Below are positions 1-9,141 of a stretch of DNA of 60,533 nucleotides, in pieces. The DNA is from an uncultured Prevotellaceae bacterium (GTDB taxonomy: Bacteria; Bacteroidota; Bacteroidia; Bacteroidales; Bacteroidaceae). Where the stretch lies: positions 1 to 60,533 of the forward strand of contig ONTS01000012.1 in NCBI GenBank assembly GCA_900320845.1, written 5' to 3'. The notes below the pieces were generated by a model. It was given only the letters and a program-made list of their open reading frames with translations, searched no databases and was not told the origin of the DNA. Made by a program: the position numbers and the translations under genes. How positions within the stretch are numbered: the first letter of the stretch is position 1; every line of letters begins with the position of its first letter.

Positions 1-57
1 GCATTGATAGAATCGCAGCCTGATAATGCGATATTACAATGGGAGGTGAAGTGGTAA
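1..57 (+). CDS. C-terminal end of an unidentified gene (partial)
   Basis: An open frame runs from the first base of the window to a TAA at 55-57 and encodes 18 residues ending in ILQWEVKW. A strong terminator hairpin begins five bases later, as expected for the end of a real transcription unit. Eighteen residues are too few to assign a family. The rest of the gene lies outside the window. Confidence 0.5.
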   Translation, partial: ALIESQPDNAILQWEVKW

Positions 58-61
58 GACG

Positions 62-108
62 AAAAGAGGTCGTGTCGGTTACTTTTGACACGACCTCTTT
101 TTTCTTTT
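62..108 (+). terminator. Rho-independent terminator
   Basis: AAAAGAGGTCGTGTC and its exact complement GACACGACCTCTTTT flank a short loop and are followed by a T-rich tract. The A-tract on the other side would let it work in both directions, but only the upstream partial gene needs it. Confidence 0.85.
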
Positions 109-162
109 ACTTTTGTTTCAGCAGCTATGGGTTGCGGTTGCGTAAATCTTACACTTTATCTT

Positions 163-194
163 CTTGTCCAATTGCAGGCAGTATTGTACTTTTG
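163..194 (+). promoter_or_regulatory. Bacteroidetes-type promoter for the NUDIX gene
   Basis: CTTG at 163-166, a 20-nt spacer and TACTTTTG at 187-194 match the TTTG / TAnnTTTG pattern of the Bacteroidetes primary sigma factor. It lies 27 nt before the ATG at 222. Confidence 0.6.
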
Positions 195-221
195 TGGGCG
201 TAACAATAGGCACAATATCTT

Positions 222-881
222 ATGTCAGAGTTTCAATACCAATATAAATACCCGCATCCGAGTGTCACCACGGACTGTGTCATCTTTGGTTTCGACGGTA
301 GCAAGCTACATGTGCTTCTCATTGAGAGGGGCTTTGAGCCATATAAAGGACGATGGGCGTTCCCCGGTGGCTTTCTCAACATGGACGAGACGGCGATGGA
401 AGGTGCCAAGCGCGAGCTATATGAGGAGACGGGAATGAGAGACGCCTACATCCGACAGTTTCACACCTTCTCTGCCGTCAATCGCGACCCACGCGAGCGT
501 GTCATCACCGTTTCCTACTATGCGCTGGTGCATATCAGTGAGGTGGAGGCTGGCGACGATGCTGCTAAGGCTGCATGGTTCCCCATAGACGACGTCCCCG
601 ACCTAGCATTCGACCACCACGACATGCTCAACAAAGCCATCACGGCACTGCAGAGAGACCTGCATTTCGAACCTATCGCCTTCGAGCTGTTGCCCGAATC
701 GTTTACCATGGCAGCGTTGCAGAGCGTCTACGAGGCGGTGCTCGGTGTACACTTTGCCCCACAGGTATTCTGCAACAAAATGCTGAAGCTCGGCATCGTC
801 ACACCATTGTACAATACTAACCCCGCATTGTACAAGCTCTATCCCGACAGTTTCGCCAAATGCCGAGAAACGCTGCTATAA
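222..881 (+). CDS. NUDIX hydrolase with C-terminal winged-helix-like region (NrtR-type)
   Basis: 219 aa. A complete Nudix box lies at about residues 50-72 (GGFLNMDE then RELYEETGM), with the Glu residues needed to bind Mg2+. The remaining ~80 residues (FELLPESFTMAALQSVYEAVLG and on) resemble the winged-helix tail of NrtR-type regulators and related ADP-ribose pyrophosphatases. Length and layout fit that two-domain group. Whether it hydrolyses a nucleotide-sugar or acts as a DNA-binding sensor of NAD metabolites cannot be told from sequence. The ATG at 222 follows a good promoter, and no NAD or sugar operon lies next to it. Confidence 0.85.
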   Translation: MSEFQYQYKYPHPSVTTDCVIFGFDGSKLHVLLIERGFEPYKGRWAFPGGFLNMDETAMEGAKRELYEETGMRDAYIRQFHTFSAVNRDPRERVITVSYYALVHISEVEAGDDAAKAAWFPIDDVPDLAFDHHDMLNKAITALQRDLHFEPIAFELLPESFTMAALQSVYEAVLGVHFAPQVFCNKMLKLGIVTPLYNTNPALYKLYPDSFAKCRETLL

Positions 882-931
882 CCGTGTTATGGGTAACACA
901 TGATGAGCCTTGACGGGGCGGTAATGGTATG

Positions 932-991
932 GAAAAAGGATAATTGCACGACAAGGAAGTGTCTCTTCAAGTCGTGCAATTATCCTTTTTC
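932..991. terminator. Long bidirectional hairpin between the NUDIX gene and tRNA-Arg
   Basis: Two perfect 21-bp arms (932-952 and 971-991) begin with GAAAAAGG and end with CCTTTTTC, with an 18-nt loop. It can end transcription from both converging units: the NUDIX gene on plus and the tRNA on minus. The right arm starts only two bases past the tRNA 3' end. Confidence 0.75.
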
Positions 992-993
992 AG

Positions 994-1067
994 TGACTCC
1001 GTTGGGATTCAAACCCAAGACCTTCAGAACCGGAATCTGACGCTCTATTCAGCTAAGCTACGGAGCC
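994..1067 (-). tRNA. tRNA-Arg (anticodon CCG)
   Basis: The minus strand folds into a full cloverleaf. The acceptor stem GGCTCCG pairs with CGGAGTC through one G-U pair, followed by discriminator A. The D-stem is GCTT/GAGC-like. The anticodon loop TTCCGGT sits between TCAGA and TCTGA, and the T-arm is TTGGG-TTTGAAT-CCCAA. Bases 34-36 are CCG, which reads the CGG Arg codon. CCA is not encoded. A consensus promoter lies about 40 nt upstream. Confidence 0.95.
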
Positions 1068-1106
1068 ATAATGTTTGTATTGTATCGTTGGTGCGAAACA
1101 ACGGGG

Positions 1107-1138
1107 CAAAGGTAGGGCTTACCCAAGTTCTATGCAAG
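1107..1138 (-). promoter_or_regulatory. Promoter of tRNA-Arg(CCG)
   Basis: On the minus strand, TACCTTTG (1114 to 1107) is preceded by CTTG at 1138-1135 with a 20-nt spacer. This is an almost exact Bacteroidetes primary promoter. Confidence 0.7.
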
Positions 1139-1160
1139 CATTTTCGCCCTTTTAAGGCAT

Positions 1161-2642
1161 TTATCCCACTGTTCCTTCCAGACTCACCGAGAGCAGTTTC
1201 TGCGCTTCTACGGCAAACTCCATAGGCAGTTTCTGCAGCACTTCCTTAGCATAACCGTTAACAATGAGCCCCACTGCTTCCTCGGTAGGTATGCCGCGCT
1301 GGTTACAGTAGAAGAGTTGGTCCTCGCTGATTTTCGATGTAGTAGCTTCGTGTTCTATGATAGCCGTCTCATTGTGTACATCGTGGTAGGGGAAGGTGTG
1401 TGCGCCGCAGAGGCTTCCGAGCAGCAACGAGTCGCAAGAGCTGTAGTTGCGTGCATTGTCGGCCTTCGGACTCACACGCACCAGGCCACGATAGGCATTC
1501 TGACTGTGCCCAGCGCTGATGCCTTTCGAGATGATGGTGCTGCGCGTGTCTTTACCGAGGTGTATCATCTTTGTGCCGGTGTCTGCCTGTTGGTAGTTGT
1601 TTGTCACCGCCACGCTGTAGAACTCCGCCTGTGAGCCGTCGCCACGGAGCACGCAGGAAGGATATTTCCATGTTACGGCGCTGCCTGTCTCCACCTGTGT
1701 CCACGACAGTTTGGCATTTCTTCCGCGCAGGTCGCCGCGCTTTGTAACAAGGTTGAGCACGCCACCACGTCCCTGTTCGTCGCCCGGATACCAGTTCTGC
1801 ACGGTGCTGTATTTCACTTCAGCATCGTCTTTCACCACAATCTCCACTATGGCAGCATGCAGTTGGTTCTCGTCGCGCATCGGAGCGGTGCACCCTTCTA
1901 GGTAGCTGACGTAGCTTTCGTCTTCGGCAACGATAAGTGTACGCTCAAACTGTCCCGTTCCGCGCGCATTGATGCGGAAGTAGGAGCTCAGTTCCATCGG
2001 ACAACGCACGCCCTTCGGTATGTATACGAAAGAGCCGTCGCTGAATACGGCAGAGTTGAGTGCAGCGAAGAAGTTGTCGCGCGGCGGCACCACCGTACCG
2101 AGATACTCTCGCACGAGGTCGGGATGTTGCTGTATGGCTTCGCCGATGGAGCAGAAGATGATACCGCGTTTGGCGAGTTCCTTCTTAAAAGTAGTCTTCA
2201 CACTCACGCTGTCCATGATAGCATCCACCGCCGTGCCACTCAGTGCCAGACGTTCCTCGAGTGGTATGCCCAGCTTGTCGAAGGTCTTTTCCAGCTCCGG
2301 GTCGATGGCAGCCTCGCCGTCGCCACCCTGCTTTTTCTTGCTCTTTGCCGTGGGATCAGCATAGTATGACACAGCCTGATAGTCTATGGGTGGCAGGGTT
2401 AGGTAAGCCCATGAGGGCTGTTCCATCTGCTTCCATGCGTGAAAGGCGCGCAGACGGAAGTCGAGCATCCACTGCGGCTCGTGTTTCTTCGCTGAGATGA
2501 GACGCACCACGTCTTCGTTCAGTCCCACAGGGATGACGTCGGTCTCCACATCGGTAGTGAAACCATACTCATATTTCTGTTCCGCCACCTGACGTATATA
2601 GGCATTTTTCTCGTTGTTCATGGCACTGTGTGCGGACATCAC
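1161..2642 (-). CDS. sufB: Fe-S cluster assembly protein SufB
   Basis: 493 aa, full length for SufB, the scaffold core of the SufBC2D complex that builds Fe-S clusters in the cytosol. Family blocks are visible along the whole protein: the N-terminal YGF.TDVETD segment, [11 protein letters not shown], the [12 protein letters not shown] block, and the C-terminal Cys/Glu-rich part ([32 protein letters not shown]). The start at 2642 begins [13 protein letters not shown], and Met8 is an alternative. It is transcribed away from sufC and sufD, with a 2.7-kb P-type ATPase gene between. sufB is normally first in a sufBCD(S) operon, so this split is unusual. Confidence 0.97.
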   Translation of the reverse strand: MMSAHSAMNNEKNAYIRQVAEQKYEYGFTTDVETDVIPVGLNEDVVRLISAKKHEPQWMLDFRLRAFHAWKQMEQPSWAYLTLPPIDYQAVSYYADPTAKSKKKQGGDGEAAIDPELEKTFDKLGIPLEERLALSGTAVDAIMDSVSVKTTFKKELAKRGIIFCSIGEAIQQHPDLVREYLGTVVPPRDNFFAALNSAVFSDGSFVYIPKGVRCPMELSSYFRINARGTGQFERTLIVAEDESYVSYLEGCTAPMRDENQLHAAIVEIVVKDDAEVKYSTVQNWYPGDEQGRGGVLNLVTKRGDLRGRNAKLSWTQVETGSAVTWKYPSCVLRGDGSQAEFYSVAVTNNYQQADTGTKMIHLGKDTRSTIISKGISAGHSQNAYRGLVRVSPKADNARNYSSCDSLLLGSLCGAHTFPYHDVHNETAIIEHEATTSKISEDQLFYCNQRGIPTEEAVGLIVNGYAKEVLQKLPMEFAVEAQKLLSVSLEGTVG

Positions 2643-2713
2643 ACCATTTATATAATATATATAGGTGTATCCTGTCCTTCAATCTTTCTTGTGCGTTTTC
2701 TTTCTTGTGCGTG

Positions 2714-2721
2714 CAAAAGTA
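2714..2721 (-). promoter_or_regulatory. Probable -7 element of sufB
   Basis: TACTTTTG on the minus strand matches TAnnTTTG. GTTG at 2745-2742 sits at the -33 distance (20-nt spacer). It lies about 72 nt before the sufB start. Confidence 0.55.
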
Positions 2722-2784
2722 CGGCTTCCAAGCATAATTAGCAACGATAATGTTGAAATTCGTAAGCATTTCCTTATGCAATCA

Positions 2785-2816
2785 TTTGTCTAAGTGCAGT
2801 TTTTATCTTTCCTTTG
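2785..2816 (+). promoter_or_regulatory. Probable promoter of the P-type ATPase gene
   Basis: TTTG at 2785-2788, a 20-nt spacer and TTCCTTTG at 2809-2816 (one mismatch to TAnnTTTG). A promoter here rules out the far-upstream ATG at 2794 as start and favours 2848 or 2887. Confidence 0.45.
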
Positions 2817-2886
2817 CGGTGGCTTTACGGACGGTTACCACTTTTGTATGACTGCCCAGCCGTGTCATTTCTATATGTCTTGCACT

Positions 2887-5583
2887 ATGAACGAACTGCC
2901 CTCCACATCCCCCACCGCTATGGACAACGCTCCTTCCCGCCTGCCCAATGGGCTTACCGACAGCGAGGTATTGCGCAGCCGTGAGCAACACGGTGTCAAC
3001 ATTTTGACTCCGCCCGAGCGCACGTCGATGTGGAAGCTGTTTTTGCAGAAGTTTAAGGAGCCGCTCATCGTCATCTTGCTCTTCGCCGCCGTACTGTCGG
3101 TGGGCATTGCCTGCTATGAGTTTCTGGCTTTAGACAAGGGGGGCGATGTTTTCTTCGAGCCTGTGGGCATCATTATTGCCATAGTGCTCGCCACCACTGT
3201 AGCATTCTACTTCGAAAGTAAGGCACAGAAGGAATTTGCGTCGCTCAACACCGTCAACGACGACACGCCTGTTAAGGTTGTCCGCAATGGCAATGTGCAA
3301 CAGGTGCCACGCCGCGACATCGTTGTAGGCGACATCGTCATCCTTGAGACAGGCGAAGAGGTGCCCGCCGACTGCCATCTGCTGCAGGCTCTCAACGTGT
3401 TGGTCAACGAGTCGACGCTGACTGGCGAGCTACAGGCGATGAAGACTACCGACCCACAGCGCTTCAATGCTGAAGCCACCTACCCTTCCGACGCAATCAT
3501 GAAGGGAACGACGCTCATCGAGGGCTACTGCGTGGCTGAGGTGACAGCCGTGGGCGATGCCACAGAGAGCGGCAACGTGTTCCGCGAGGCGCAAGTGGAA
3601 GAAGGCGACCCTACCCCACTATCCTTGAAGCTGTCCAAACTGGCAAAGAACATATCCATGTTTGCCTATATCGTTGCCGGCCTCGTCATCGTTGGACGCA
3701 TACTGGCATATATCGTCATCGAACATGGCTCTTACGAATGGGTGGAGTTTGCCTCCTATCTGCTCAACACCGTCATGATAGCCGTAACACTCATTGTCGT
3801 TGCCGTGCCCGAGGGACTGCCCATGAGCATCACGCTCAGCCTGGCGTTCTCCATGCGACGGCTGATGAAGGAGAAGACTCTGCCGCGTACCATGCATGCC
3901 TGTGAGACAATGGGAGCAGCATCGGTGATATGTACCGACAAGACCGGCACCCTTACGCAGAACCGTATGCAGGTGGCTGAGATGCAGTCATACGACGCCG
4001 ACGAGCATTTGCTTGCCGAAATGATTGGCGCCAACAGCACTGCCGAGCTGGATCTTTCCCATACCGACAACATACATGCCATAGGCAACCCCACCGAAGG
4101 AGCTCTGCTGCTGTGGTTGCACGGCAAAGGCATCGACTATCGACGCCACCGTAGCGTGAAGGTAGTAAACCGACTGCCCTTCTCTACGGAAAACAAATAC
4201 ATGGCAACGCTCGTCGACTCTCCACTCACTGCCCACCGCATGCTCTATGTGAAAGGTGCACCCGAGATTGTCATGCGCCATTGTCAGCTCACCGACGACC
4301 AACGCACCGCCATCGCCGCCACCCTCGCCACGATGCAGCGGCGTGCCATGCGCACCCTCGCCCTGGCTTACTGCGAAATAGACGATGCTGCCGAACCTAT
4401 TGCCGAAGGAAAGCTGCAGACTGCCTCCTTACGCCTTGCTGCCATTGCCGGCATCAGCGACCCAGTGAGAGAAGATGTGCCTGCAGCCATCACCGAGTGC
4501 ATCAAGGCGGGCATTCAGGTAAAAATAGTCACGGGCGACACGCCAGCCACAGCAAGAGAGATTGGAAGGCAGATAGGCCTGTGGACCGATGCCGACGGCG
4601 ACGACGCCATGCTGACGGGCACCGAATGTGCCGTCCTCAGCGACCTAGAGCTACAGGACCGTGCCGACTCCATAAAGATTCTTGCCCGTGCGCGCCCCAA
4701 CGATAAGCAACGTCTGGTGCGTGCCCTCAAAAAAGGCCGTCATGTGGTGGCTGTCACCGGCGACGGAACCAACGACGCTCCCGCCCTCAACGCTGCCGAT
4801 GTGGGGCTGTCTATGGGCGACGGAACAGCGGTAGCGAAGGAAGCCAGCGACATGACCATACAAGACAATAGCTTTGCCACCATCGTCAACGCCGTGATGT
4901 GGGGACGCTCGCTCTATAAGAACATCCAACGTTTCATCCTTTTCCAGCTCACCATCAACGTGGTGGCATGTCTGGTGGTACTTATCGGAGCCTTCACCGG
5001 CACAGAAGCACCGCTCTCAGTCACACAGATGCTGTGGGTGAACCTCATCATGGACACCTTCGCCGCCATTGCCTTGGCTTCATTGCCACCTTCGGAGAGC
5101 GTCATGCGTGACCGTCCACGCCGCTCTTACGACAGCATCATCAGCCATGCCATGCTGTTATTCATCATCGGCATGGGACTGTTGTTCACCTTGCTCATGC
5201 TTCTGCTGTGGGGATACCTCCACACCAGAGACGTTACTGGATTGGCGGTGCCCATCAGCGGACTGGTGGCTAAATCCCATGTACTGAACGACTACGAACA
5301 TAGCCTCTTCTTCACCGTCTTCGTCATGTTGCAATTCTGGAACCTTTTCAATGCCAAGGCTTTCATGACGGGTCGCAGTGCACTGGCTGAGCTGGGCAAG
5401 AGCAAGGGTTTCCTGCTCATCGTCATTGTCATACTCATCGGACAGATACTCATCGTAGAAGTAGGTGGTCCTATGTTCAACGTCACCCCGCTCAAACTCA
5501 CCGACTGGCTCATCATCATCTTAGGCACTTCTCCCGTAGCATGGATAGGAGAGATTGTAAGATTGGTGAAAAAGAAGAAATGA
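2887..5583 (+). CDS. Calcium-type cation-transporting P-type ATPase (PMCA-like)
   Basis: About 898 aa from the ATG at 2887. The frame is open to 2794, but that start overlaps the promoter. An integral inner-membrane pump, it forms an aspartyl-phosphate at DKTGTLT (Asp351 from this start). The actuator motif reads LTGEL where most family members have TGES, but the catalytic Glu is kept. VAVPEGLPM in TM4 is the Ca2+-binding PEGL motif of type II pumps. MVTGD-like VTGDTPATA and GDGTNDAPAL form the hinge and nucleotide domains, and the C-terminal helices contain NLIMDT. Export of Ca2+ is the best guess; H+ or Na+ coupling cannot be judged. It sits alone between divergent sufB and sufC. Confidence 0.93.
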   Translation: MNELPSTSPTAMDNAPSRLPNGLTDSEVLRSREQHGVNILTPPERTSMWKLFLQKFKEPLIVILLFAAVLSVGIACYEFLALDKGGDVFFEPVGIIIAIVLATTVAFYFESKAQKEFASLNTVNDDTPVKVVRNGNVQQVPRRDIVVGDIVILETGEEVPADCHLLQALNVLVNESTLTGELQAMKTTDPQRFNAEATYPSDAIMKGTTLIEGYCVAEVTAVGDATESGNVFREAQVEEGDPTPLSLKLSKLAKNISMFAYIVAGLVIVGRILAYIVIEHGSYEWVEFASYLLNTVMIAVTLIVVAVPEGLPMSITLSLAFSMRRLMKEKTLPRTMHACETMGAASVICTDKTGTLTQNRMQVAEMQSYDADEHLLAEMIGANSTAELDLSHTDNIHAIGNPTEGALLLWLHGKGIDYRRHRSVKVVNRLPFSTENKYMATLVDSPLTAHRMLYVKGAPEIVMRHCQLTDDQRTAIAATLATMQRRAMRTLALAYCEIDDAAEPIAEGKLQTASLRLAAIAGISDPVREDVPAAITECIKAGIQVKIVTGDTPATAREIGRQIGLWTDADGDDAMLTGTECAVLSDLELQDRADSIKILARARPNDKQRLVRALKKGRHVVAVTGDGTNDAPALNAADVGLSMGDGTAVAKEASDMTIQDNSFATIVNAVMWGRSLYKNIQRFILFQLTINVVACLVVLIGAFTGTEAPLSVTQMLWVNLIMDTFAAIALASLPPSESVMRDRPRRSYDSIISHAMLLFIIGMGLLFTLLMLLLWGYLHTRDVTGLAVPISGLVAKSHVLNDYEHSLFFTVFVMLQFWNLFNAKAFMTGRSALAELGKSKGFLLIVIVILIGQILIVEVGGPMFNVTPLKLTDWLIIILGTSPVAWIGEIVRLVKKKK

Positions 5584-5747
5584 TTTACTGCTTGAAGCGG
5601 TACTGTCTACCACTTATTTGTGTCTTGTCTGCGCCTTGTTGTCAATATAGAAATAGGATAATTATTTAGCTCAGAAAGGCAGATAAGCAGAAATTGTCAT
5701 ATCGTAATAAATAGCACCTTCTCAATCGTCAAGTCGTAAATTCCTCT

Positions 5748-5755
5748 TACCTTTG
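5748..5755 (+). promoter_or_regulatory. -7 element for sufCD
   Basis: A perfect TACCTTTG lies 26 nt before the sufC ATG. No TTTG is seen at the -33 position, which may mean activator dependence. This shows that sufCD has its own promoter, apart from sufB. Confidence 0.6.
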
Positions 5756-5781
5756 CTACCTAATTCATTTATCATCACATT

Positions 5782-6534
5782 ATGCTTCACGTACGCGACC
5801 TCCACGCCCGTATCGGCGACAAAGAGATACTGAAAGGCATCGACCTCGACATCCTTCCCGGCGAGACCCACGCCATTATGGGTCCCAACGGCAGCGGCAA
5901 GTCCACCCTGTCGGCAGTGCTCGTAGGCAATCCTACCTATGAGGTTACTGCAGGAACGGCTGTCTTCCGTGGCAAAGATCTGCTCGCCCTCAAGCCTGAG
6001 GAGCGTGCTGCCGAAGGACTTTTCCTCTCGTTCCAGTACCCGGTAGAGATTCCGGGCGTGTCGATGACCAACTTCCTCAAGGCTGCCATCAATGCACGGC
6101 GCAAGTATCACGGTGAGCCAGAGCTAAAGGCAGCTGACTTCATCAAGCTGATGAACGACAAACGCCGCATTGTTGAGCTCGACCCGAAGTTCACCCGTCG
6201 CAGCGTCAACGAGGGATTCAGCGGCGGAGAGAAAAAACGCAATGAGATTTTCCAAATGGCGATGCTCGAACCCGTGCTCGCCATACTCGACGAGACCGAC
6301 AGCGGGCTCGATGTCGATGCCATGCGTATCGTGGCAGAGGGCGTCAACAAGCTACGCAACGAAGAGAACGCACGTATCGTCATCACCCACTACGACCGTC
6401 TGCTGGAGATGATACGCCCCGACGTGGTACACATTCTCTACCAAGGTAAGATTGTCAAGACCGGTGGCGCTGAACTGGCAAAGACAATTCAGGAACGTGG
6501 CTACGACTGGATAAAAGGAGGCGAAGATGAATAA
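5782..6534 (+). CDS. sufC: Fe-S assembly ATPase SufC
   Basis: 250 aa, the cytosolic ABC-type ATPase that drives shape changes in SufBC2D. Walker A is GPNGSGKST at residues 34-42. The signature is FSGGEKKRNE from Phe146; SufC has this variant rather than the LSGGQ of transporters. Walker B and D-loop are LAILDETDSGLD, and the H-loop His is in VITHYDR. It overlaps sufD by 8 bp, so the two are translationally coupled. Confidence 0.97.
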   Translation: MLHVRDLHARIGDKEILKGIDLDILPGETHAIMGPNGSGKSTLSAVLVGNPTYEVTAGTAVFRGKDLLALKPEERAAEGLFLSFQYPVEIPGVSMTNFLKAAINARRKYHGEPELKAADFIKLMNDKRRIVELDPKFTRRSVNEGFSGGEKKRNEIFQMAMLEPVLAILDETDSGLDVDAMRIVAEGVNKLRNEENARIVITHYDRLLEMIRPDVVHILYQGKIVKTGGAELAKTIQERGYDWIKGGEDE

Positions 6535-7906
6535 GGAGAAGGACTACGCTGCCCTGCAACAATACGTGTCGCTCTATGAGCAGACATCCGAGGTGTTGTG
6601 CCGGCACTCCGCTCCGCTGATGAACGCCCTGCGCGACGAGGCACTCAGCGCACTGAAGACAAACGGACTGCCCACACGCAAGGCAGAGGCGTACAAGTAT
6701 ACGGACATCCCCCAGCTACTCAGCCCCGACTATGGGCTCAACATCCAGCGACTTGACATGCTGACCGACCCGCACAAGGTGTACCAGTGCGAGGTGCCGG
6801 GCCTGAAGAGCCAGCTACACTATGTCGTCAACGATAAGTTGATGGAGAAGTCAGGAGAATACAAGCGGCATGAGGAGCGTACAGAGGGTGACGAAGGTAT
6901 CCGCGTGCTGTCCCTGCGTGACGAGGCATTGCGCAATCCGCAGCTTCTGGAGCACTACTACGGCAAGCTGGCGAAGGTACAGGACGACAGTCTCACTGCC
7001 CTCAATACCCTGTTGGCACAAGATGGTCTGCTCATCATCGTCCCTAAAGGCATAGAGACAGCCAAACCCGTACAGGTCATCAACCTGCTGTGCGGCAAGG
7101 TGCCAATGATGGTATGCCGCCGCGTGCTCATCATCGTGGAAGAGGGTGCCAAAGCCAACCTAATCTTCTGCGACCATAACGCCACCGACAGCCCGTTTCT
7201 CACCTCACAGGTGGTGGAATGCTTCGTGGAGCGCAACGCTTCGCTTGACCTCTACTGCATGGAAGAGACCCATGCAGCCAACAACCGCATTGCCAACCTC
7301 TATATCTCACAGGCTGAAGGTAGCCATGTGTCGCACCATGCCATCACACTCACCGGTGGCACCACACGCGACACCACCATGGTGCAGCTTCAGGGCGAGG
7401 GCGCTTCGTGCATACTCAACGGCTGTATCATAGCCGACAGAAAGCAACACATCGACAACAACACGCTCATCAGCCACCTGGCACCCCACTGCCAGAGCGA
7501 GGAGCTGTACAAATACGTGCTCGACGAGCAAGCCACGGGAGCCTTCGCCGGACGCATACTAGTAGCCCCCGAGGCGCAACACACCGATGCACACATGACA
7601 AACCAGAACCTGCTAACCACCCGTGAGGCACACATGTTCTCACAACCTGAGCTTGTCATCCATGCCGACGACGTGAAATGTGCGCACGGCAGCACCACTG
7701 GCCAGCTCAACGATGCTGCTCTCTTCTACATGAGACAGCGCGGCATACCTCTTAAGGAGGCGCGGCTACTGCTTGAGCAGGCCTTTATCAACGAGGTGGT
7801 GGAACACGTTGCCCTGCTGCCTCTGCGCGAGCGGCTGCGTTTCTTGGTCGAGAAGCGTTTCCGTGGCGAACTCGATGCCTGCAAGAGCTGCCGCCGATGC
7901 AGATAG
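6527..7906 (+). CDS. sufD: Fe-S assembly protein SufD
   Basis: 459 aa. A SufB paralogue that completes SufBC2D. It shows the beta-helix core, the conserved stretch QNLLTTREAHMFSQPEL, and the end-domain motif CAHGSTTGQLNDAALFYMRQRGI that carries the family His and forms the interface. The start overlaps the end of sufC. Unlike many Bacteroidetes operons, no sufS (cysteine desulfurase) follows; a YitT-family gene does. No sulfur donor enzyme is in the window. Confidence 0.96.
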   Translation: MNKEKDYAALQQYVSLYEQTSEVLCRHSAPLMNALRDEALSALKTNGLPTRKAEAYKYTDIPQLLSPDYGLNIQRLDMLTDPHKVYQCEVPGLKSQLHYVVNDKLMEKSGEYKRHEERTEGDEGIRVLSLRDEALRNPQLLEHYYGKLAKVQDDSLTALNTLLAQDGLLIIVPKGIETAKPVQVINLLCGKVPMMVCRRVLIIVEEGAKANLIFCDHNATDSPFLTSQVVECFVERNASLDLYCMEETHAANNRIANLYISQAEGSHVSHHAITLTGGTTRDTTMVQLQGEGASCILNGCIIADRKQHIDNNTLISHLAPHCQSEELYKYVLDEQATGAFAGRILVAPEAQHTDAHMTNQNLLTTREAHMFSQPELVIHADDVKCAHGSTTGQLNDAALFYMRQRGIPLKEARLLLEQAFINEVVEHVALLPLRERLRFLVEKRFRGELDACKSCRRCR

Positions 7907-7952
7907 AAAGCCACGACGACAACAACATTGCTATTACCTCTACTACACGATA

Positions 7953-8864
7953 ATGAAAAAGATTGCCCTCACTCGTGCTGAGATACGGCGCGAAGCCATC
8001 GACTATCTCATGATTTCCATAGGTATGCTGTCCTACTGTATTGGCTGGTCGGTCTTCCTGCTGCCTAATAATATGACCACCGGCGGTGTGCCAGGCATTG
8101 CTGCCATCATAGAATGGAGTCCGCTCCACATACCGGCACAGCTCACCTACTTTGCCATCAACGGCTGTCTGCTCGTCGCTGCGCTGAAGGTATTGGGCCT
8201 TAAGTTCTGCATGAAGACCATCTACGGTGTGGTGCTCGTCACCACTGCCACCTCCCTGCTGCGCCCCCTCCTTAGCGATGTCCATCTGCTGCAAGACCAG
8301 CCCTTCATGGCAAGCATCATCGGTGCCGTGTTCTGCGGCAGTGGCATAGGACTCGGACTCGTTCACCACGGAAGCGGAGGAGGAACAGAGATAGTGGCAT
8401 CTATTGTCAACAAGTATAAGGACATCAGTCTGGGCCATGTCATCATGATGTGCGACATTGTCATCATCACCTCGTCCTACCTTGTGCTGCGCGACTGGGA
8501 GCGTGTGCTCTTCGGCTATGTAGTGCTTTATGTGTCAGCGTTCTGCGTCGACCAGGTAGTAAACTCCATGCGCCGCTCAGTGCAGTTCTTCATTCTCTCA
8601 GAGAAGAACGAAGAGATAGCCCACCGCATACAGACGGAGGTGCGTCGTGGCTGTACCCTCATCGACGGACAGGGAGCCTACACCGGACATGCCGTAAAGA
8701 TGCTCTTCGTACTCGCCAAGCGTCGCGAGAGCACCAAGGTGTTCAACGTCATCAAGCAGACAGATCCCAATGCTTTCGTCTCACAGAGTGCTGTCATAGG
8801 TGTCTACGGCAAGGGCTTCGATGCTATCAAGGGCAAGAGTGGCACACAGAAACAGAAGGAGTAA
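7953..8864 (+). CDS. YitT-family membrane protein (DUF161 + DUF2179)
   Basis: 303 aa from the ATG at 7953 (MKKIALTRAEIRREA). The open frame reaches back into sufD in another phase, but upstream residues do not look like protein. About five hydrophobic segments occupy residues 20-190 (MISIGMLSYCIGWSVFLLP, GAVFCGSGIGLGLVHHGSGGGTEI). A soluble C-terminal DUF2179 domain ends with VSQSAVIGVYGKGFD. The substrate of the family is not known. It begins 46 nt after sufD with no promoter seen, so it is probably cotranscribed. The strong terminator at 8951 ends the unit. Confidence 0.88.
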   Translation: MKKIALTRAEIRREAIDYLMISIGMLSYCIGWSVFLLPNNMTTGGVPGIAAIIEWSPLHIPAQLTYFAINGCLLVAALKVLGLKFCMKTIYGVVLVTTATSLLRPLLSDVHLLQDQPFMASIIGAVFCGSGIGLGLVHHGSGGGTEIVASIVNKYKDISLGHVIMMCDIVIITSSYLVLRDWERVLFGYVVLYVSAFCVDQVVNSMRRSVQFFILSEKNEEIAHRIQTEVRRGCTLIDGQGAYTGHAVKMLFVLAKRRESTKVFNVIKQTDPNAFVSQSAVIGVYGKGFDAIKGKSGTQKQKE

Positions 8865-8950
8865 GCCCACAAAGGCATGACATAACAGCCCGACTGAAGA
8901 CCAACGGCTACGCCATAGGTTGCTGAAAGGCTGCAACGACCTACTACACA

Positions 8951-8983
8951 GGCAGCTTCCGCCATCGGCGGGGGCTGCTTTTT
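8951..8983 (+). terminator. Rho-independent terminator of sufCD-yitT
   Basis: GGCAGCTTCCGCC and GGCGGGGGCTGC pair around a 3-nt loop and are followed by TTTTT. Confidence 0.85.
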
Positions 8984-9141
8984 GTGTGCCATGACAGCTA
9001 CGCTCATCTCCCGGCGGGAAAGGAAAAGGCAGACAAAGCGAAAGAAAAACTATGACAACCGATGTCACAAACCTACGCATGGTGCGTATTTAGGATAACG
9101 AGACTCGTAAACAAACCACACACATCTAACCTATTTACACC

